DNA of 64,000 nucleotides, taken from the NCBI GenBank assembly GCA_964449075.1, contig CAYVBJ010000015.1, positions 1 to 64,000 of the forward strand, given 5' to 3'. Origin of the DNA: CAYVBJ01 sp964449075 (lineage in GTDB: Bacteria; Bacteroidota; Rhodothermia; Balneolales; Balneolaceae). The notes under the pieces are model-generated. The model searched no databases. It was not told the origin of the DNA and saw only the letters and a list, made by a program, of their open reading frames with translations. The position numbers and the translations under genes were made by a program. Below, piece by piece: positions 55,653 to 64,000 of this stretch (the first letter of the stretch is position 1; every line of letters begins with the position of its first letter).

Positions 55653-56201
55653 CTATTTATTCAGTTCAGTCTCTATTGAAGCAATTATATCTTTGCTATT
55701 AGGTTTAATTTTACTTCGGAATCTTTTTACCAGCTCACCATCTTTATTGATAAGGAATTTCTCAAAATTCCACTTAATATCACCGGTAAAACTTTGATTA
55801 TCCTGTGTGGTAAGAAAATTAAATAACGGATCTATATCATCTCCGAGCACAGATACTTTCGCGGAAAGTGGAAATGTCACACCATAGTTAACCTGGCAGA
55901 ATTTCATAATTTCTTCCTCGGAACCCGGTTCCTGTCCTCCAAAGTTATTTGCAGGAAAACCCAATATAACAAGTCCTTCGTCTTTATAGGTTTGGTATAC
56001 TGACTGAAGCGCCTCATATTGTGGTGTGTATCCACATTCAGAGGCTGTGTTGACGATTAAAATGACACTTCCTTTGTAGGCTTCAAGGTTCAGATTTTCA
56101 CCGTCAATCGTTTTTATTTCAAAATCATGAACTGAAGCCTCCTGACCGGCGTTAATACTCATCATACCTATTATTGATAAAATTGTGATAATGGTTTTCA
56201 T
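55653..56201 (-). CDS. Glutathione peroxidase-family thiol peroxidase, exported
   Basis: It reduces peroxides with thiols, probably thioredoxin. A signal peptide occupies residues 1-19. The peroxidatic residue is Cys56 in TASECGYTPQ, where selenocysteine occurs in animal forms; GFPANNFGGQEPG supplies Gln and IKWNFEKFL supplies Trp/Asn of the tetrad. Length (182) is normal. It is divergent from the next barrel gene with only 55 bases between. Confidence 0.93.
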   Translation of the reverse strand: MKTIITILSIIGMMSINAGQEASVHDFEIKTIDGENLNLEAYKGSVILIVNTASECGYTPQYEALQSVYQTYKDEGLVILGFPANNFGGQEPGSEEEIMKFCQVNYGVTFPLSAKVSVLGDDIDPLFNFLTTQDNQSFTGDIKWNFEKFLINKDGELVKRFRSKIKPNSKDIIASIETELNK

Positions 56202-56256
56202 ATTTTCTTTAACTTGATTGATTAGATAACCTGAACATTGCTTTTAATCATTCCAT

Positions 56257-56997
56257 ATGCTTAAATATACTAAATTTTTTTCGTTCTCATTTTTAATGAT
56301 TTGTATTTTGCTTGTCATACCCACAAATGTACAAGCTCAGATGTTTTCAATCGGTGACACTGAAGAACGGACGGTTCGTCCACCCGGTCTTTATTCAATG
56401 ATCGGGATAAGTCTTGATTTTGCTGAATTCTCTTTTGAGGGATCAGGCTTAAGTGATCGAGACCGGCTCGACTTTACAGATAATGTTTTAAATTTTAAAT
56501 TTGAAGTGCCTGGTCTTGATATTAATATCGGTTTAGGCGGTTCCGTTACAGGAATGAGCGACAACAGTTACGTGAATTTAAGAGGGCTTCTTTACAACAA
56601 TTTTAATATCAAGCGATCATCTTCATTCCGGATTGGTATCCCACTTCAAATTTCAACAGATTTTACAAGGGTGAATAGTGATTTTACTGATTTTGAATTT
56701 GAACAGACATCGTTTTCAATCGGTTCGGGTATAAGTTCTGCCCTGAGATTAAATGACAGGTTGCAAATAACCGGGCGTTTTACGCCTAATGTGGGCTTCA
56801 GTGCATCCAGAGGAGCATTTTTTGGCGGCACTCTATATTCAATGCAAGGTATTCTCAGGTTCGTCATAGATGATTTTTTTGGAAATAACGGTCTTGCCAT
56901 CGGGTACGATTTTGATTTCAGGGATTACGACGTAGATGATGATCGTTTTGATAATCGCTATATTGGTCATGGGATTACAATTGGATATATTTTTTAA
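56257..56997 (+). CDS. Outer-membrane beta-barrel protein, small, unknown
   Basis: A signal peptide (ending VQAQ) precedes a ~220-residue barrel-like sequence with repeated aromatic/glycine strand ends (e.g. IGYDFDFRDYD, IGHGITIGYIF at the C-terminus, whose terminal Phe is typical). No family is recognised. It is followed nine bases later by a small gene, so these are co-transcribed. Confidence 0.7.
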   Translation: MLKYTKFFSFSFLMICILLVIPTNVQAQMFSIGDTEERTVRPPGLYSMIGISLDFAEFSFEGSGLSDRDRLDFTDNVLNFKFEVPGLDINIGLGGSVTGMSDNSYVNLRGLLYNNFNIKRSSSFRIGIPLQISTDFTRVNSDFTDFEFEQTSFSIGSGISSALRLNDRLQITGRFTPNVGFSASRGAFFGGTLYSMQGILRFVIDDFFGNNGLAIGYDFDFRDYDVDDDRFDNRYIGHGITIGYIF

Positions 56998-57006
56998 TTA
57001 CAGCTG

Positions 57007-57282
57007 ATGAAAACTGAAAAATTGCTACTTGAATTTGAAGCCCTTTGTGAACAATGTGGCTATGAGATCAGAAAAGAAAGGGGTACTTTCAGAGGAGATC
57101 AGTGTGTTATTGAAGGGGATAAATTGATTGTCATTAATAAAAATAAGCCTGCTGAGTCGCAAGCGGGAATCCTTGCACGTGTACTTCAATCAGCTGAGCT
57201 GGATGATCTTTTTGTTAAACCGGTAGTTCGAAAACATCTTCAGGAGTTGTGGGACAGAATTGATAATTTTGAAAATGAGTAA
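57007..57282 (+). CDS. Conserved small protein, unknown
   Basis: 91 residues, cytoplasmic, acidic. Features: CEQCGYEIRKERGTFRGDQC region (three Cys, possible metal or disulfide), then VINKNKPAE. I do not recognise a family. Nine bases after the barrel gene and 32 before the metallo-hydrolase, it sits in the middle of a tight operon. Confidence 0.7.
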   Translation: MKTEKLLLEFEALCEQCGYEIRKERGTFRGDQCVIEGDKLIVINKNKPAESQAGILARVLQSAELDDLFVKPVVRKHLQELWDRIDNFENE

Positions 57283-57314
57283 CCGATCGATAACCCGTCT
57301 TACATAATTATTAT

Positions 57315-58073
57315 ATGTTAATTACTTTTTTAGGTACCGGGACATCAATGGGTGTTCCGGTTGCCGGTGGATTTGGAGAAAAATATCTGGATGGAGACCC
57401 AAGAAATGAAAGATATCGCTGTTCAGTGTGGGTGCGGACTGAAAACTTGTCCATCATAATAGATACCGGGCCAGAATTTCGTCTTCAGACTATAAGATCC
57501 GGAATCAAACATATCGATCTCTTACTGATTACTCATGAACATATGGACCATATCGCCGGACTGGATGATGTCAGATCTTTCAATTATGCCCAAAAAGACT
57601 CCATACCTCTCTACAGTACTCCAAAAGGAATCAGTTCTATTCGCTCACGATTCGATTATCTGTTTGGTGAGAAAAAATATCCCGGGTCAGCAAGTTTTGA
57701 ACTGAATGTTATAAAAAATCCCCTGGAAATTGGGAATGACAGGATCACTCATTTGCCTGTATCGCATGGGAATGTTTTGGTTTATGGTTACAGGATTAAT
57801 GATTTTTCTTATGTAACAGATGTAAAAAACATACCGGAAAAGACGAAGGAGTTAATCAGGGGTTCTAAAATATTGGTTCTAAGCGGCCTTCGATGGGAAC
57901 CACCTCATCCTACCCATCTTACCATTCCTGAGGCTGTGGAATTAGCAGAAGAGCTTCAGGTGCCCAAAACCTACCTTGTACATATGAATTCATATGTAAA
58001 TCATTCCAAAACAAACAAAAGACTACCTTCTCATGTTCAGCTTGCTTACGACATGCTTGAAGTTAGTATATAG
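57315..58073 (+). CDS. MBL-fold metallo-hydrolase (PhnP-like)
   Basis: It has the metal-binding THEHMDH (HxHxDH) followed by GLDDVR, a later VSHGN histidine and a VHMN near the end, matching the PhnP/lactamase_B_2-type phosphodiesterases. The early GTGTSMGVP motif is the family's N-terminal strand. Substrates in this group are cyclic phosphates or nucleotides; the specific one is unknown. Confidence 0.9.
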   Translation: MLITFLGTGTSMGVPVAGGFGEKYLDGDPRNERYRCSVWVRTENLSIIIDTGPEFRLQTIRSGIKHIDLLLITHEHMDHIAGLDDVRSFNYAQKDSIPLYSTPKGISSIRSRFDYLFGEKKYPGSASFELNVIKNPLEIGNDRITHLPVSHGNVLVYGYRINDFSYVTDVKNIPEKTKELIRGSKILVLSGLRWEPPHPTHLTIPEAVELAEELQVPKTYLVHMNSYVNHSKTNKRLPSHVQLAYDMLEVSI

Positions 58074-58098
58074 AATAAATACAAATTGAAGTAAATTT

Positions 58099-59154
58099 TT
58101 ACTCCTCTCTAAAATACTCAACTGCTTTTTTTACATCCTGGGCCTTTTCAAAACTGCATACCAATATACCGTGTTCTGTCTCAACCACGGCAACATTATC
58201 TATTCCAATTACAGAAACAGGTTTTTCGCTGTCGCATTGTATCAGATTGCCTCTTGAATCTTTGACAAAAACATTTTTTGCTTTTACTGCATTTTGACCC
58301 TTGTCTTTATCAAACAAATCATAAACAGCTTTCCAGCTGCCTACGTCGTTCCAGCCAAACTCTCCCGGAACCACACGTACATTTTCTGATTTTTCCATTA
58401 TTCCGTAATCAACCGAAATAGAGGGGCACGCCTGGTAAAATTGATCAATCTCTTCTTCTATATTATCAGATGCTGATAGCTTTTCTGTAAGTTTAAACAC
58501 TTCAGGTAAATATGTTTTGAAAGCATCCAGTATCACTGATGTTTTCCAGACAAACATACCGCTATTCCACAGGTAATCGCCGGATTCTATAAAACGGTTT
58601 GCCTTTTCCAGGTCAGGTTTCTCCGTAAAATGTTTTACACCATACACAGATTCGCCCAATACGTCAGTTTTATCGTCTTTATCAAAATTAATATACCCAT
58701 AACCGGTTTCAGGATGGGTAGGTTTAATCCCGATAGTAACCAGGCACTCTTCCTCAAGTGCAGTTTTAGCTGCCCTTTTTAAAATATTTCTAAACCGTTC
58801 AGGATTTGTAATATGATGGTCTGCCGGTAATACGGTCATCACGGATTCCGGGTCTTTTTTATGAAGGATGGCTGCGGCTGCAGCAACACAAGGAGCGGTG
58901 TTTTTAGCTACCTTTTCACCTATAATCATTTCATTTGGCAAACCGGGCAGTTGTTTTTTAACAATTTCAACATAGTCTGAGTTTGTAACAACCATACATG
59001 AATCTGAATCAACGAATCCCTGCAAACGGTTTACCGTTGCCTGTATCATGGTTTCCTCACCAAATAACTTCAGAAACTGTTTAGGCATCTCTTTAGTGCT
59101 TTTTGGCCAAAACCGGGACCCAACGCCCCCGGCCATGATTACTGCATATGTCAT
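58099..59154 (-). CDS. manC: Mannose-1-phosphate guanylyltransferase
   Basis: Forms GDP-mannose for glycans. The GTP-binding motif is AGGVGSRFWPKSTKEMPKQF, with LPADHH and FTEKPDLEKA further along and a VNAGWNDVGSW-type segment (FGWNDVGSW). It is the short form without the phosphomannose-isomerase domain. It is 54 bases after the histidine kinase gene on the same strand. Confidence 0.95.
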   Translation of the reverse strand: MTYAVIMAGGVGSRFWPKSTKEMPKQFLKLFGEETMIQATVNRLQGFVDSDSCMVVTNSDYVEIVKKQLPGLPNEMIIGEKVAKNTAPCVAAAAAILHKKDPESVMTVLPADHHITNPERFRNILKRAAKTALEEECLVTIGIKPTHPETGYGYINFDKDDKTDVLGESVYGVKHFTEKPDLEKANRFIESGDYLWNSGMFVWKTSVILDAFKTYLPEVFKLTEKLSASDNIEEEIDQFYQACPSISVDYGIMEKSENVRVVPGEFGWNDVGSWKAVYDLFDKDKGQNAVKAKNVFVKDSRGNLIQCDSEKPVSVIGIDNVAVVETEHGILVCSFEKAQDVKKAVEYFREE

Positions 59155-59208
59155 CCGGATATCCTGTTCGTTTTAATTATTCTTTCTTATTTAATGGTCT
59201 GAAAAAAA

Positions 59209-60297
59209 TTACGACCTGACCGGGAAATACTCCGATTTTGTCAGGGTAAAGCTAAAAACTGAACCTTTATTTGGTTCACTTTCAATAGTAATTTTTTCTC
59301 CGTGAGCTTCCATAATATGTTTTACAATCGAAAGCCCCAATCCCGTTCCCCCTTTTTCACGCGACCTGGATTTGTCAACTCTGAAAAATCTTTCCGTTAC
59401 CCTCGACAAGTCTTTCGACTCAATGCCTATGCCGGTATCTTTCACTTCAACATTAATTTTATCAGGTTCATGAGGATGTTGCTCTACGTTAATTTCTACA
59501 TGTCCGCCGGGACGGTTATACTTGATGCCGTTTTCAATGAGATTGATTAAAACCTGCCGGATTTGGTTTCGGTCGACCCTGACCTGAAGGTTTTTATCAA
59601 AATCTTTGACATGTATATCCACATTTTCTTTTTGTGCTTTGTACTGAAGACTCTCTACAACATCTGAAATAATCTCCCAAAGATAGATATCCTGCAGGCT
59701 CGACTTCAATTCACCGGTTTCAAGTTTTGATATCTCCATCAAATCTTTTGTCAGGTAAATTAATCGGTTTACGTTACGCATTGTTTTATTTAAAAAGACC
59801 CTGTTAACCTCACTATCTTCTAATGCACCATTTAACAGGGTTTCCACAAATCCCTGGATAGCAAATATAGGAGTTTTTAATTCATGAGATATATCTCCAA
59901 TAAATTCTTTCCTGTAGTTCTCAATTTTGTTTAACCTTTGTATCTCTCTTTCAACTGTTCTGCTTGCTCTCACCGATTGCTTAACAAGATAGTCGAGCTC
60001 ATCTTTCTGATCACTATTCAGATTTGCATAGTCCTCGAATCTTTTTTTTGTGATATTTTTAGTGATTTTTTTCAGGGCACCGAGCCTGTCGCTGTGAATC
60101 CGATAACTGATAAAATAGACTGTAATTCCTATCAGAAAAGCTGCGGACAGTGACAAAATCAGGTTTGTCAGTAAAGATGAGTCTGACAATAAATTATTAA
60201 GCAACAGTAAAATTATAGCTGAAAGTGCAGTAGTTACTCCTGCAATCCGAAATGAGAGTGGCGAGAAATATTTTCCTTTTGAAAAATCTGCATTCAT
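59209..60297 (-). CDS. Sensor histidine kinase (PhoR-like)
   Basis: Two transmembrane helices near the N-terminus (about 17-60) with a short loop, so there is no large periplasmic sensor domain and no PAS. HisKA box: His in DISHELKTP; HATPase motifs NLIENGIKYN, DTGIGI and GTGLGLSIVK. The absence of a sensor domain suggests membrane or internal signals. Its start overlaps the regulator's stop by four bases. Confidence 0.93.
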   Translation of the reverse strand: MNADFSKGKYFSPLSFRIAGVTTALSAIILLLLNNLLSDSSLLTNLILSLSAAFLIGITVYFISYRIHSDRLGALKKITKNITKKRFEDYANLNSDQKDELDYLVKQSVRASRTVEREIQRLNKIENYRKEFIGDISHELKTPIFAIQGFVETLLNGALEDSEVNRVFLNKTMRNVNRLIYLTKDLMEISKLETGELKSSLQDIYLWEIISDVVESLQYKAQKENVDIHVKDFDKNLQVRVDRNQIRQVLINLIENGIKYNRPGGHVEINVEQHPHEPDKINVEVKDTGIGIESKDLSRVTERFFRVDKSRSREKGGTGLGLSIVKHIMEAHGEKITIESEPNKGSVFSFTLTKSEYFPVRS

Positions 60298-60971
60298 TCT
60301 TTAAATCTGTATCCGACTCCTTTCACTGTTTCAATGTAATGATCACCAAGCTTTTCCCTGATTTTCCTTACGTGTACATCCACGGTTCTGTCCACAACAT
60401 ATACATTATCTCCCCACACTTTATTCAAAAGTTTCTGGCGATCCAAAACCCTTCCCTTTCTGCTTGCAAGATAATATAACAGTTCAAATTCCTTGCGGGG
60501 CAACTGAAATTCCTCCTCTCCTTTTGTTACAATATAGCGGTCTTTATCAATTTCAAGGTCATGAACCTGCAGCTTATTAATCTTTTCTTCTGTTTCATCA
60601 AATCTTCGCAAAACTGCTTTAATTCTTGAAATCAGTTTTGTTGTGCTGATCGGTTTGGTAATATAGTCGTCGCCGCCTTTATTAAGCCCTTCCACCTCCG
60701 TTTTTTCATCACCGCGGGCAGTTAGAAAAATGATTGGAATGTGTTTAAGCTTGGGATCCTTTTTCATGTAATCGCACACTTCAATACCATCCATTTTTGG
60801 CATCATTATATCGAGCAGAACAAGGTCTGGATTGTGCTCTTTTGCCATTTGAATCCCATCTTCACCATTCTCAGCCTTAAGAACATCAAAGCCTTCCTTT
60901 CTTAAATTATACTCTATAAGATCCAGTAAATCCTGTTCATCATCTACAACCAGTACTGTTTTTTTATTCAC
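60294..60971 (-). CDS. OmpR/PhoB-family response regulator
   Basis: Receiver domain with acidic pocket (VVDDEQD), phospho-acceptor Asp in LVLLDIMMPKMDG and the Lys in the TKPIS turn; then a winged-helix DNA-binding domain (LLYYLASRKGRVLDRQKLL). Start is GTG at 60971. It overlaps the kinase by four bases; the pair resembles PhoBR, but no pst/phoU genes are next to it. Confidence 0.94.
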   Translation of the reverse strand: MNKKTVLVVDDEQDLLDLIEYNLRKEGFDVLKAENGEDGIQMAKEHNPDLVLLDIMMPKMDGIEVCDYMKKDPKLKHIPIIFLTARGDEKTEVEGLNKGGDDYITKPISTTKLISRIKAVLRRFDETEEKINKLQVHDLEIDKDRYIVTKGEEEFQLPRKEFELLYYLASRKGRVLDRQKLLNKVWGDNVYVVDRTVDVHVRKIREKLGDHYIETVKGVGYRFKE

Positions 60972-61059
60972 TTTAAAGACAAAATTTAATTTTGGTTAAT
61001 AACATAACATAGTACTAACGATACAAGTGAATAGAAAATATAATGGTATTAAGAAATCA

Positions 61060-61659
61060 TTACCTGTTCAGGTTTACTAAAGCTTTTTTAACCAGAGACG
61101 ATACACCTTCACTTTTATCTGAATCTTTTAGTTTCATCACAGCTTTTTCGGCATCCCTTTTCTTAAAACCGAGCGCTTCAAGTGCGGATATGGCTTCTTC
61201 TCTTATGTTTGAAGTAGCTGTATCTCCGCTTTCAGAAACTGCTACAGAATCACGGCCCTCAAAAAGTTTGTCCTTCAGTTCCAGTACCATGCGTTCAGCT
61301 GTCTTTTTCCCAATACCCGGTATGCGTGAAAGTGCTGCGATGTCTTTTGTAACAATTGCTTCAATAAGCGCCGGGGCCGGCATGCCCGAAAGAATTGTCA
61401 ATCCTGATTTTGGGCCGATTCCCTTCACCGTTATTAATTTTTCAAAAAGATTCTTCTCTTTCTGAGACCAGAACCCAAAAAGCCTCTGATCATTTTCTGT
61501 AAAATGATGGTGTACAAGTAACTTTATCTTGGTACCTGCTGAAGGTAAATTTGTAAGTGTCTGGTTTGAAATCTCAAGGCGATACCCGATCCCCCCGATA
61601 TCAATCACTGCTGCACCGTCTGATTTATCTGCCAGTTTTCCCTCTAAATATGCAATCAT
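61060..61659 (-). CDS. ruvA: Holliday junction DNA helicase subunit RuvA
   Basis: RuvA binds Holliday junctions and recruits RuvB. The OB-fold start (MIAYLEGKLADKSDGAAVIDIGG), helix-hairpin-helix pair (LSRIPGIGKKTAERMVLELKDK) and C-terminal RuvB-contact domain (ALEALGFKKRDAEKAV) are all present. It is six bases after ruvC. Confidence 0.97.
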   Translation of the reverse strand: MIAYLEGKLADKSDGAAVIDIGGIGYRLEISNQTLTNLPSAGTKIKLLVHHHFTENDQRLFGFWSQKEKNLFEKLITVKGIGPKSGLTILSGMPAPALIEAIVTKDIAALSRIPGIGKKTAERMVLELKDKLFEGRDSVAVSESGDTATSNIREEAISALEALGFKKRDAEKAVMKLKDSDKSEGVSSLVKKALVNLNR

Positions 61660-61665
61660 ACAAAG

Positions 61666-62244
61666 TTATTTACCTTTTACACGTTCCGGATTATCAGCTA
61701 CAAACGCAGACCAGCTCGATTTTCTGTTATTCTGATGCATTTTCCTGGAACCTGAAAGTTTAGCTGTACTGCCGAGGTAAGTATAATGACACCAGGCCAC
61801 GGCCAGGGCATCCGTTGCATCTGATTGCAATTTTTTAATATCGGTTCCGACAATTTTATCCAGCATATATGCAACCTGCTCTTTGCTTGCATTTCCATTA
61901 CCTGTTATGGATTTCTTCACTTTCTTCGGATAGTATTCTGCCACCTCCAGCCCCTGGTTCGAAATTGCCAGCAATGCAGCAGCCTGTGCCCTGCCAAGTT
62001 TCAGCATCGCAAGAGGATCAACACCATAAATTGGTGTTTCAACAGCACAAGTAGTAGGTTTTTCCTTCTTGATCAGATCCGATATATTTTCAAAAATTGT
62101 CTGGAGTCTTTTTGTGTGATCCTCCTCTTTATACAATTGTAAAACACTACACGTTTCAACAGTCAGCACGCCATTTTTTTCAGATAAAATGGCATAACCC
62201 GTATGCCGTGAGCCCGGATCAATACCTAATATTTTGTGAGCCAT
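61666..62244 (-). CDS. ruvC: Crossover junction endodeoxyribonuclease RuvC
   Basis: RuvC cleaves Holliday junctions. The acid residues are in LGIDPGSRHTGYAI (Asp), the VETPIYG (Glu) and the QSDATDALAVAWCH (two Asp) segments; all match. A basic C-terminal extension (about 30 residues) is present. ruvB is not next to it, so the usual ruvCAB order is split. Confidence 0.95.
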   Translation of the reverse strand: MAHKILGIDPGSRHTGYAILSEKNGVLTVETCSVLQLYKEEDHTKRLQTIFENISDLIKKEKPTTCAVETPIYGVDPLAMLKLGRAQAAALLAISNQGLEVAEYYPKKVKKSITGNGNASKEQVAYMLDKIVGTDIKKLQSDATDALAVAWCHYTYLGSTAKLSGSRKMHQNNRKSSWSAFVADNPERVKGK

Positions 62245-62295
62245 TTGGGTTTACTTATATGATGCATATTTCCAGAAAAGAGAATGAGTCAATTA

Positions 62296-63132
62296 CTACT
62301 CTTCATCTGCGTAAAGCTTTGCGAGCCCTTCTATCATCTCCTCGGAGATACCGGCTGTTACAAAACCACCATCATGATAGAGATTTTGCATGGTAACTTT
62401 TTTTGTAAGATCAGAAAAAAGTGTAACACAATAGTCTGCGCATTCGTCAGCCGTAGGGTTGCCCATCGGTGCAATTTTATCTGCAAATGTATACATCCCG
62501 TCGAACCCCTTTATACCGGAACCTGCAGATGTTTTGGTTGGAGCCTGTGAAACCGTATTTACACGAATGCCTCTTTCTGCAAGCCTGCTTCCGTAATTCC
62601 TTGCAATACTTTCAAGCAGTGCTTTTGCATCATTCATATCGGTATACTTAGAAAATATTCGCTGAGCTCCAATGTAACTCAATGCAATTACACTTCCGCC
62701 GTCATTCAATATGCCGGCTTTATCTGCATGATTTAAAATCTTGTGAAGTGAAATTGCTGAAATGTCAAGAGTCTGATTATACCAGTTGTACTCAATATCA
62801 GTATATTTTTTATTTTTCCGGATGTTGGGTGACATCCCGATTGCATGCAAAACAAAATCAATCGCACCGTGTTCTTCTTTAAGACTATTCATTAACTCTG
62901 CCACATTCTCCTCATCACTGACATCACACGGGAATATCCTGGAATTTGTTTCTTCGGCAAGCTTATCGAGTGCACCCAGGCGAAGGGCTATAGGTGCATT
63001 GGAAAGTGAAAATTCAGCGCCCTCACGGTGGCAGGCCAATGCAATGCGCCAAGCAATACTTCTTTCATCAAGCGCGCCAAAAATAATTCCTTTCTTCCCT
63101 TTAAGCAATCCAAAACCTTTCCGATCCGACAT
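62296..63132 (-). CDS. fabI: Enoyl-ACP reductase (NADH)
   Basis: FabI performs the last step of each fatty-acid elongation cycle and is the triclosan target. It has the SDR start GKKGIIFGALDERSIAW and a Tyr-x6-Lys pair (YTDMNDAK) with the earlier SYIGAQRI. The motif order matches FabI rather than FabL/FabV. It is 51 bases upstream of ruvC, on the same strand. Confidence 0.95.
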   Translation of the reverse strand: MSDRKGFGLLKGKKGIIFGALDERSIAWRIALACHREGAEFSLSNAPIALRLGALDKLAEETNSRIFPCDVSDEENVAELMNSLKEEHGAIDFVLHAIGMSPNIRKNKKYTDIEYNWYNQTLDISAISLHKILNHADKAGILNDGGSVIALSYIGAQRIFSKYTDMNDAKALLESIARNYGSRLAERGIRVNTVSQAPTKTSAGSGIKGFDGMYTFADKIAPMGNPTADECADYCVTLFSDLTKKVTMQNLYHDGGFVTAGISEEMIEGLAKLYADEE

Positions 63133-63241
63133 ATATGTATCTATTTCTTTACGTTTTATTTAAGAGTCAACAGCCCAAAATAACACCTAAACCCGTGACA
63201 TTGAAATACAAAAAGATGCTTTTTTTGAAGATATTGAAAAA

Positions 63242-63250
63242 TTATCCACA
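63242..63250. promoter_or_regulatory. Single DnaA box upstream of ffh
   Basis: TTATCCACA is a perfect DnaA box in the 194-bp AT-rich region between fabI and ffh. It stands alone, so it suggests at most DnaA regulation rather than an origin. Confidence 0.4.
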
Positions 63251-63326
63251 TTCTATGTTGATAAGACAATTATATGTCCGTATTTTTTGTGACTTTGCAA
63301 CTTGCGAAAAAGCTATATAATAAACT

Positions 63327-64000
63327 ATGTTTGAAGATCTCTCATCAAAACTTGAAAAAGCGGTTCAGTCTCTGAAGGGTGAATCCAGAATCAGCGATGT
63401 AAATATTGCTGAGACAGTGCGCGAAATACGCCGTGCTTTGCTGGATGCTGACGTAAACCTGGAGGTTACCCGAAAATTCACTGAAAAAATTAAGGAAAAG
63501 GCACTAGGTGAAGATGTATTAAAGAGTGTGAATCCTGGTCAGCAATTTACCAAAATTGTATTTGATGAACTTGTAAATGTACTTGGAGAAGAACGAGCTG
63601 ATTTAAATGTCTCCCAAAAACCGCCAACAGTTATTCTTATAGCAGGTCTTCAGGGATCCGGTAAAACAACTTTTGTTGCAAAGCTGGCGCGATATCTTAA
63701 AAAAGAAAATAACAGAAATCCAATTCTCGCGGCAGCTGATGTTTACAGGCCTGCTGCAATTGACCAGTTAAAAACACTTGCGTCGCAAATAGATGTACCG
63801 GTATACTCAATAGAACAGAAAGATCCTGTTCGGGTTGCCAGGGAAGCTGTTTCAATGGCTAAAAGTCTTGCTCTCGACACGGTGATTATTGATACAGCCG
63901 GCCGAATGCATGTCGATGAGAAGATGATGAATGAAGTTTCCGATATTAAAAAAGCTGTAACTCCCGATGAAATTCTTTTTGTTGTTGATTCAATGACAGG
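63327..64000 (+). CDS. ffh: Signal recognition particle protein Ffh (5' part)
   Basis: Open at the window edge: 224 codons from ATG 63327, with no stop. The N domain (MFEDLSSKLEKAVQSLKG) precedes the G domain: P-loop GLQGSGKTT, ADVYRPAAIDQL and DTAGRMHVDE are all Ffh-type. Ffh guides nascent membrane proteins with 4.5S RNA. The M domain would be beyond the window. Confidence 0.97.
   Translation, partial: MFEDLSSKLEKAVQSLKGESRISDVNIAETVREIRRALLDADVNLEVTRKFTEKIKEKALGEDVLKSVNPGQQFTKIVFDELVNVLGEERADLNVSQKPPTVILIAGLQGSGKTTFVAKLARYLKKENNRNPILAAADVYRPAAIDQLKTLASQIDVPVYSIEQKDPVRVAREAVSMAKSLALDTVIIDTAGRMHVDEKMMNEVSDIKKAVTPDEILFVVDSMT

Noticed and set aside
1..64000. CRISPR arrays, integrases, IS elements, prophage or restriction systems
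   Set aside because: Looked for repeat-spacer patterns, transposase motifs and nuclease/methylase pairs; none found.

Overview
The window looks like a chromosomal core region from a Balneolota (Balneolales/Gracilimonas-Rhodohalobacter-like) or closely related Bacteroidota-type bacterium. This rests on moderate-to-low GC, outer-membrane biology with PorV/PorQ-like and GWxTD proteins, an LptB/RuvAC/FabI/Ffh housekeeping set, sortilin-type BNR and S9/M1 peptidases, a short-form Rho, and a TraR/DksA-like protein without zinc cysteines. The genus is inferred, not proven. The sequence is a scaffold: a run of exactly 100 N (55286-55385) interrupts a tandem tRNA-Asp array.

Layout. 1-4 kb: a lipoprotein, an outer-membrane barrel and a TPR protein. 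4-11 kb: rho, then a long minus-strand block with a rhodanese, lptB, an M42 peptidase, purQ-clpS-purS, miaA and a PorV-like barrel. 11-17 kb: dnaN, a SAM hydrolase-family gene, a methyltransferase, argS (minus) and meaB. 17-23 kb (minus): cdaA, folP, fdxA, malic enzyme and an M1 peptidase. 23-29 kb: an orphan betaine-binding lipoprotein, recR-ybaB-dnaX (minus), then a GWxTD protein and a GNAT enzyme. 29-38 kb: rhlE with a hairpin in its leader, an S9 peptidase, a two-CBM pullulanase, a nitrilase-family amidase and a DksA-like protein. 38-46 kb: usp and a Lon-like protease (minus), gyrB and gyrA. 46-50 kb (minus): a WYL regulator, rsmG and mnmG. 50-55 kb: a BNR/sortilin-like protein and an SCP2-R2lox fusion. 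55-64 kb: the tRNA-Asp array, glutathione peroxidase, a barrel protein, a metallo-hydrolase, manC, phoR/phoB-like genes, ruvA/ruvC, fabI and the 5' part of ffh.

Most genes are core replication, repair, translation, envelope and nucleotide metabolism. No CRISPR array, integrase, transposase or prophage was seen. The most notable observations are: (i) two parS-type palindromes inside rsmG, one forming its start, which suggest an origin-proximal position although no dnaA or oriC is visible; (ii) a 10-A run in dnaX just after the clamp-loader domains, where slippage in either direction reaches a stop within a few codons, predicting a gamma form; (iii) a one-protein fusion of an SCP2 lipid-carrier domain to an R2-like ligand-binding oxidase with every metal and cross-link residue present; (iv) clpS lodged between purS and purQ with near-zero spacing; (v) an intrinsic-terminator hairpin 15 bases ahead of rhlE; and (vi) a dispersed ~125-bp intergenic repeat in two copies.
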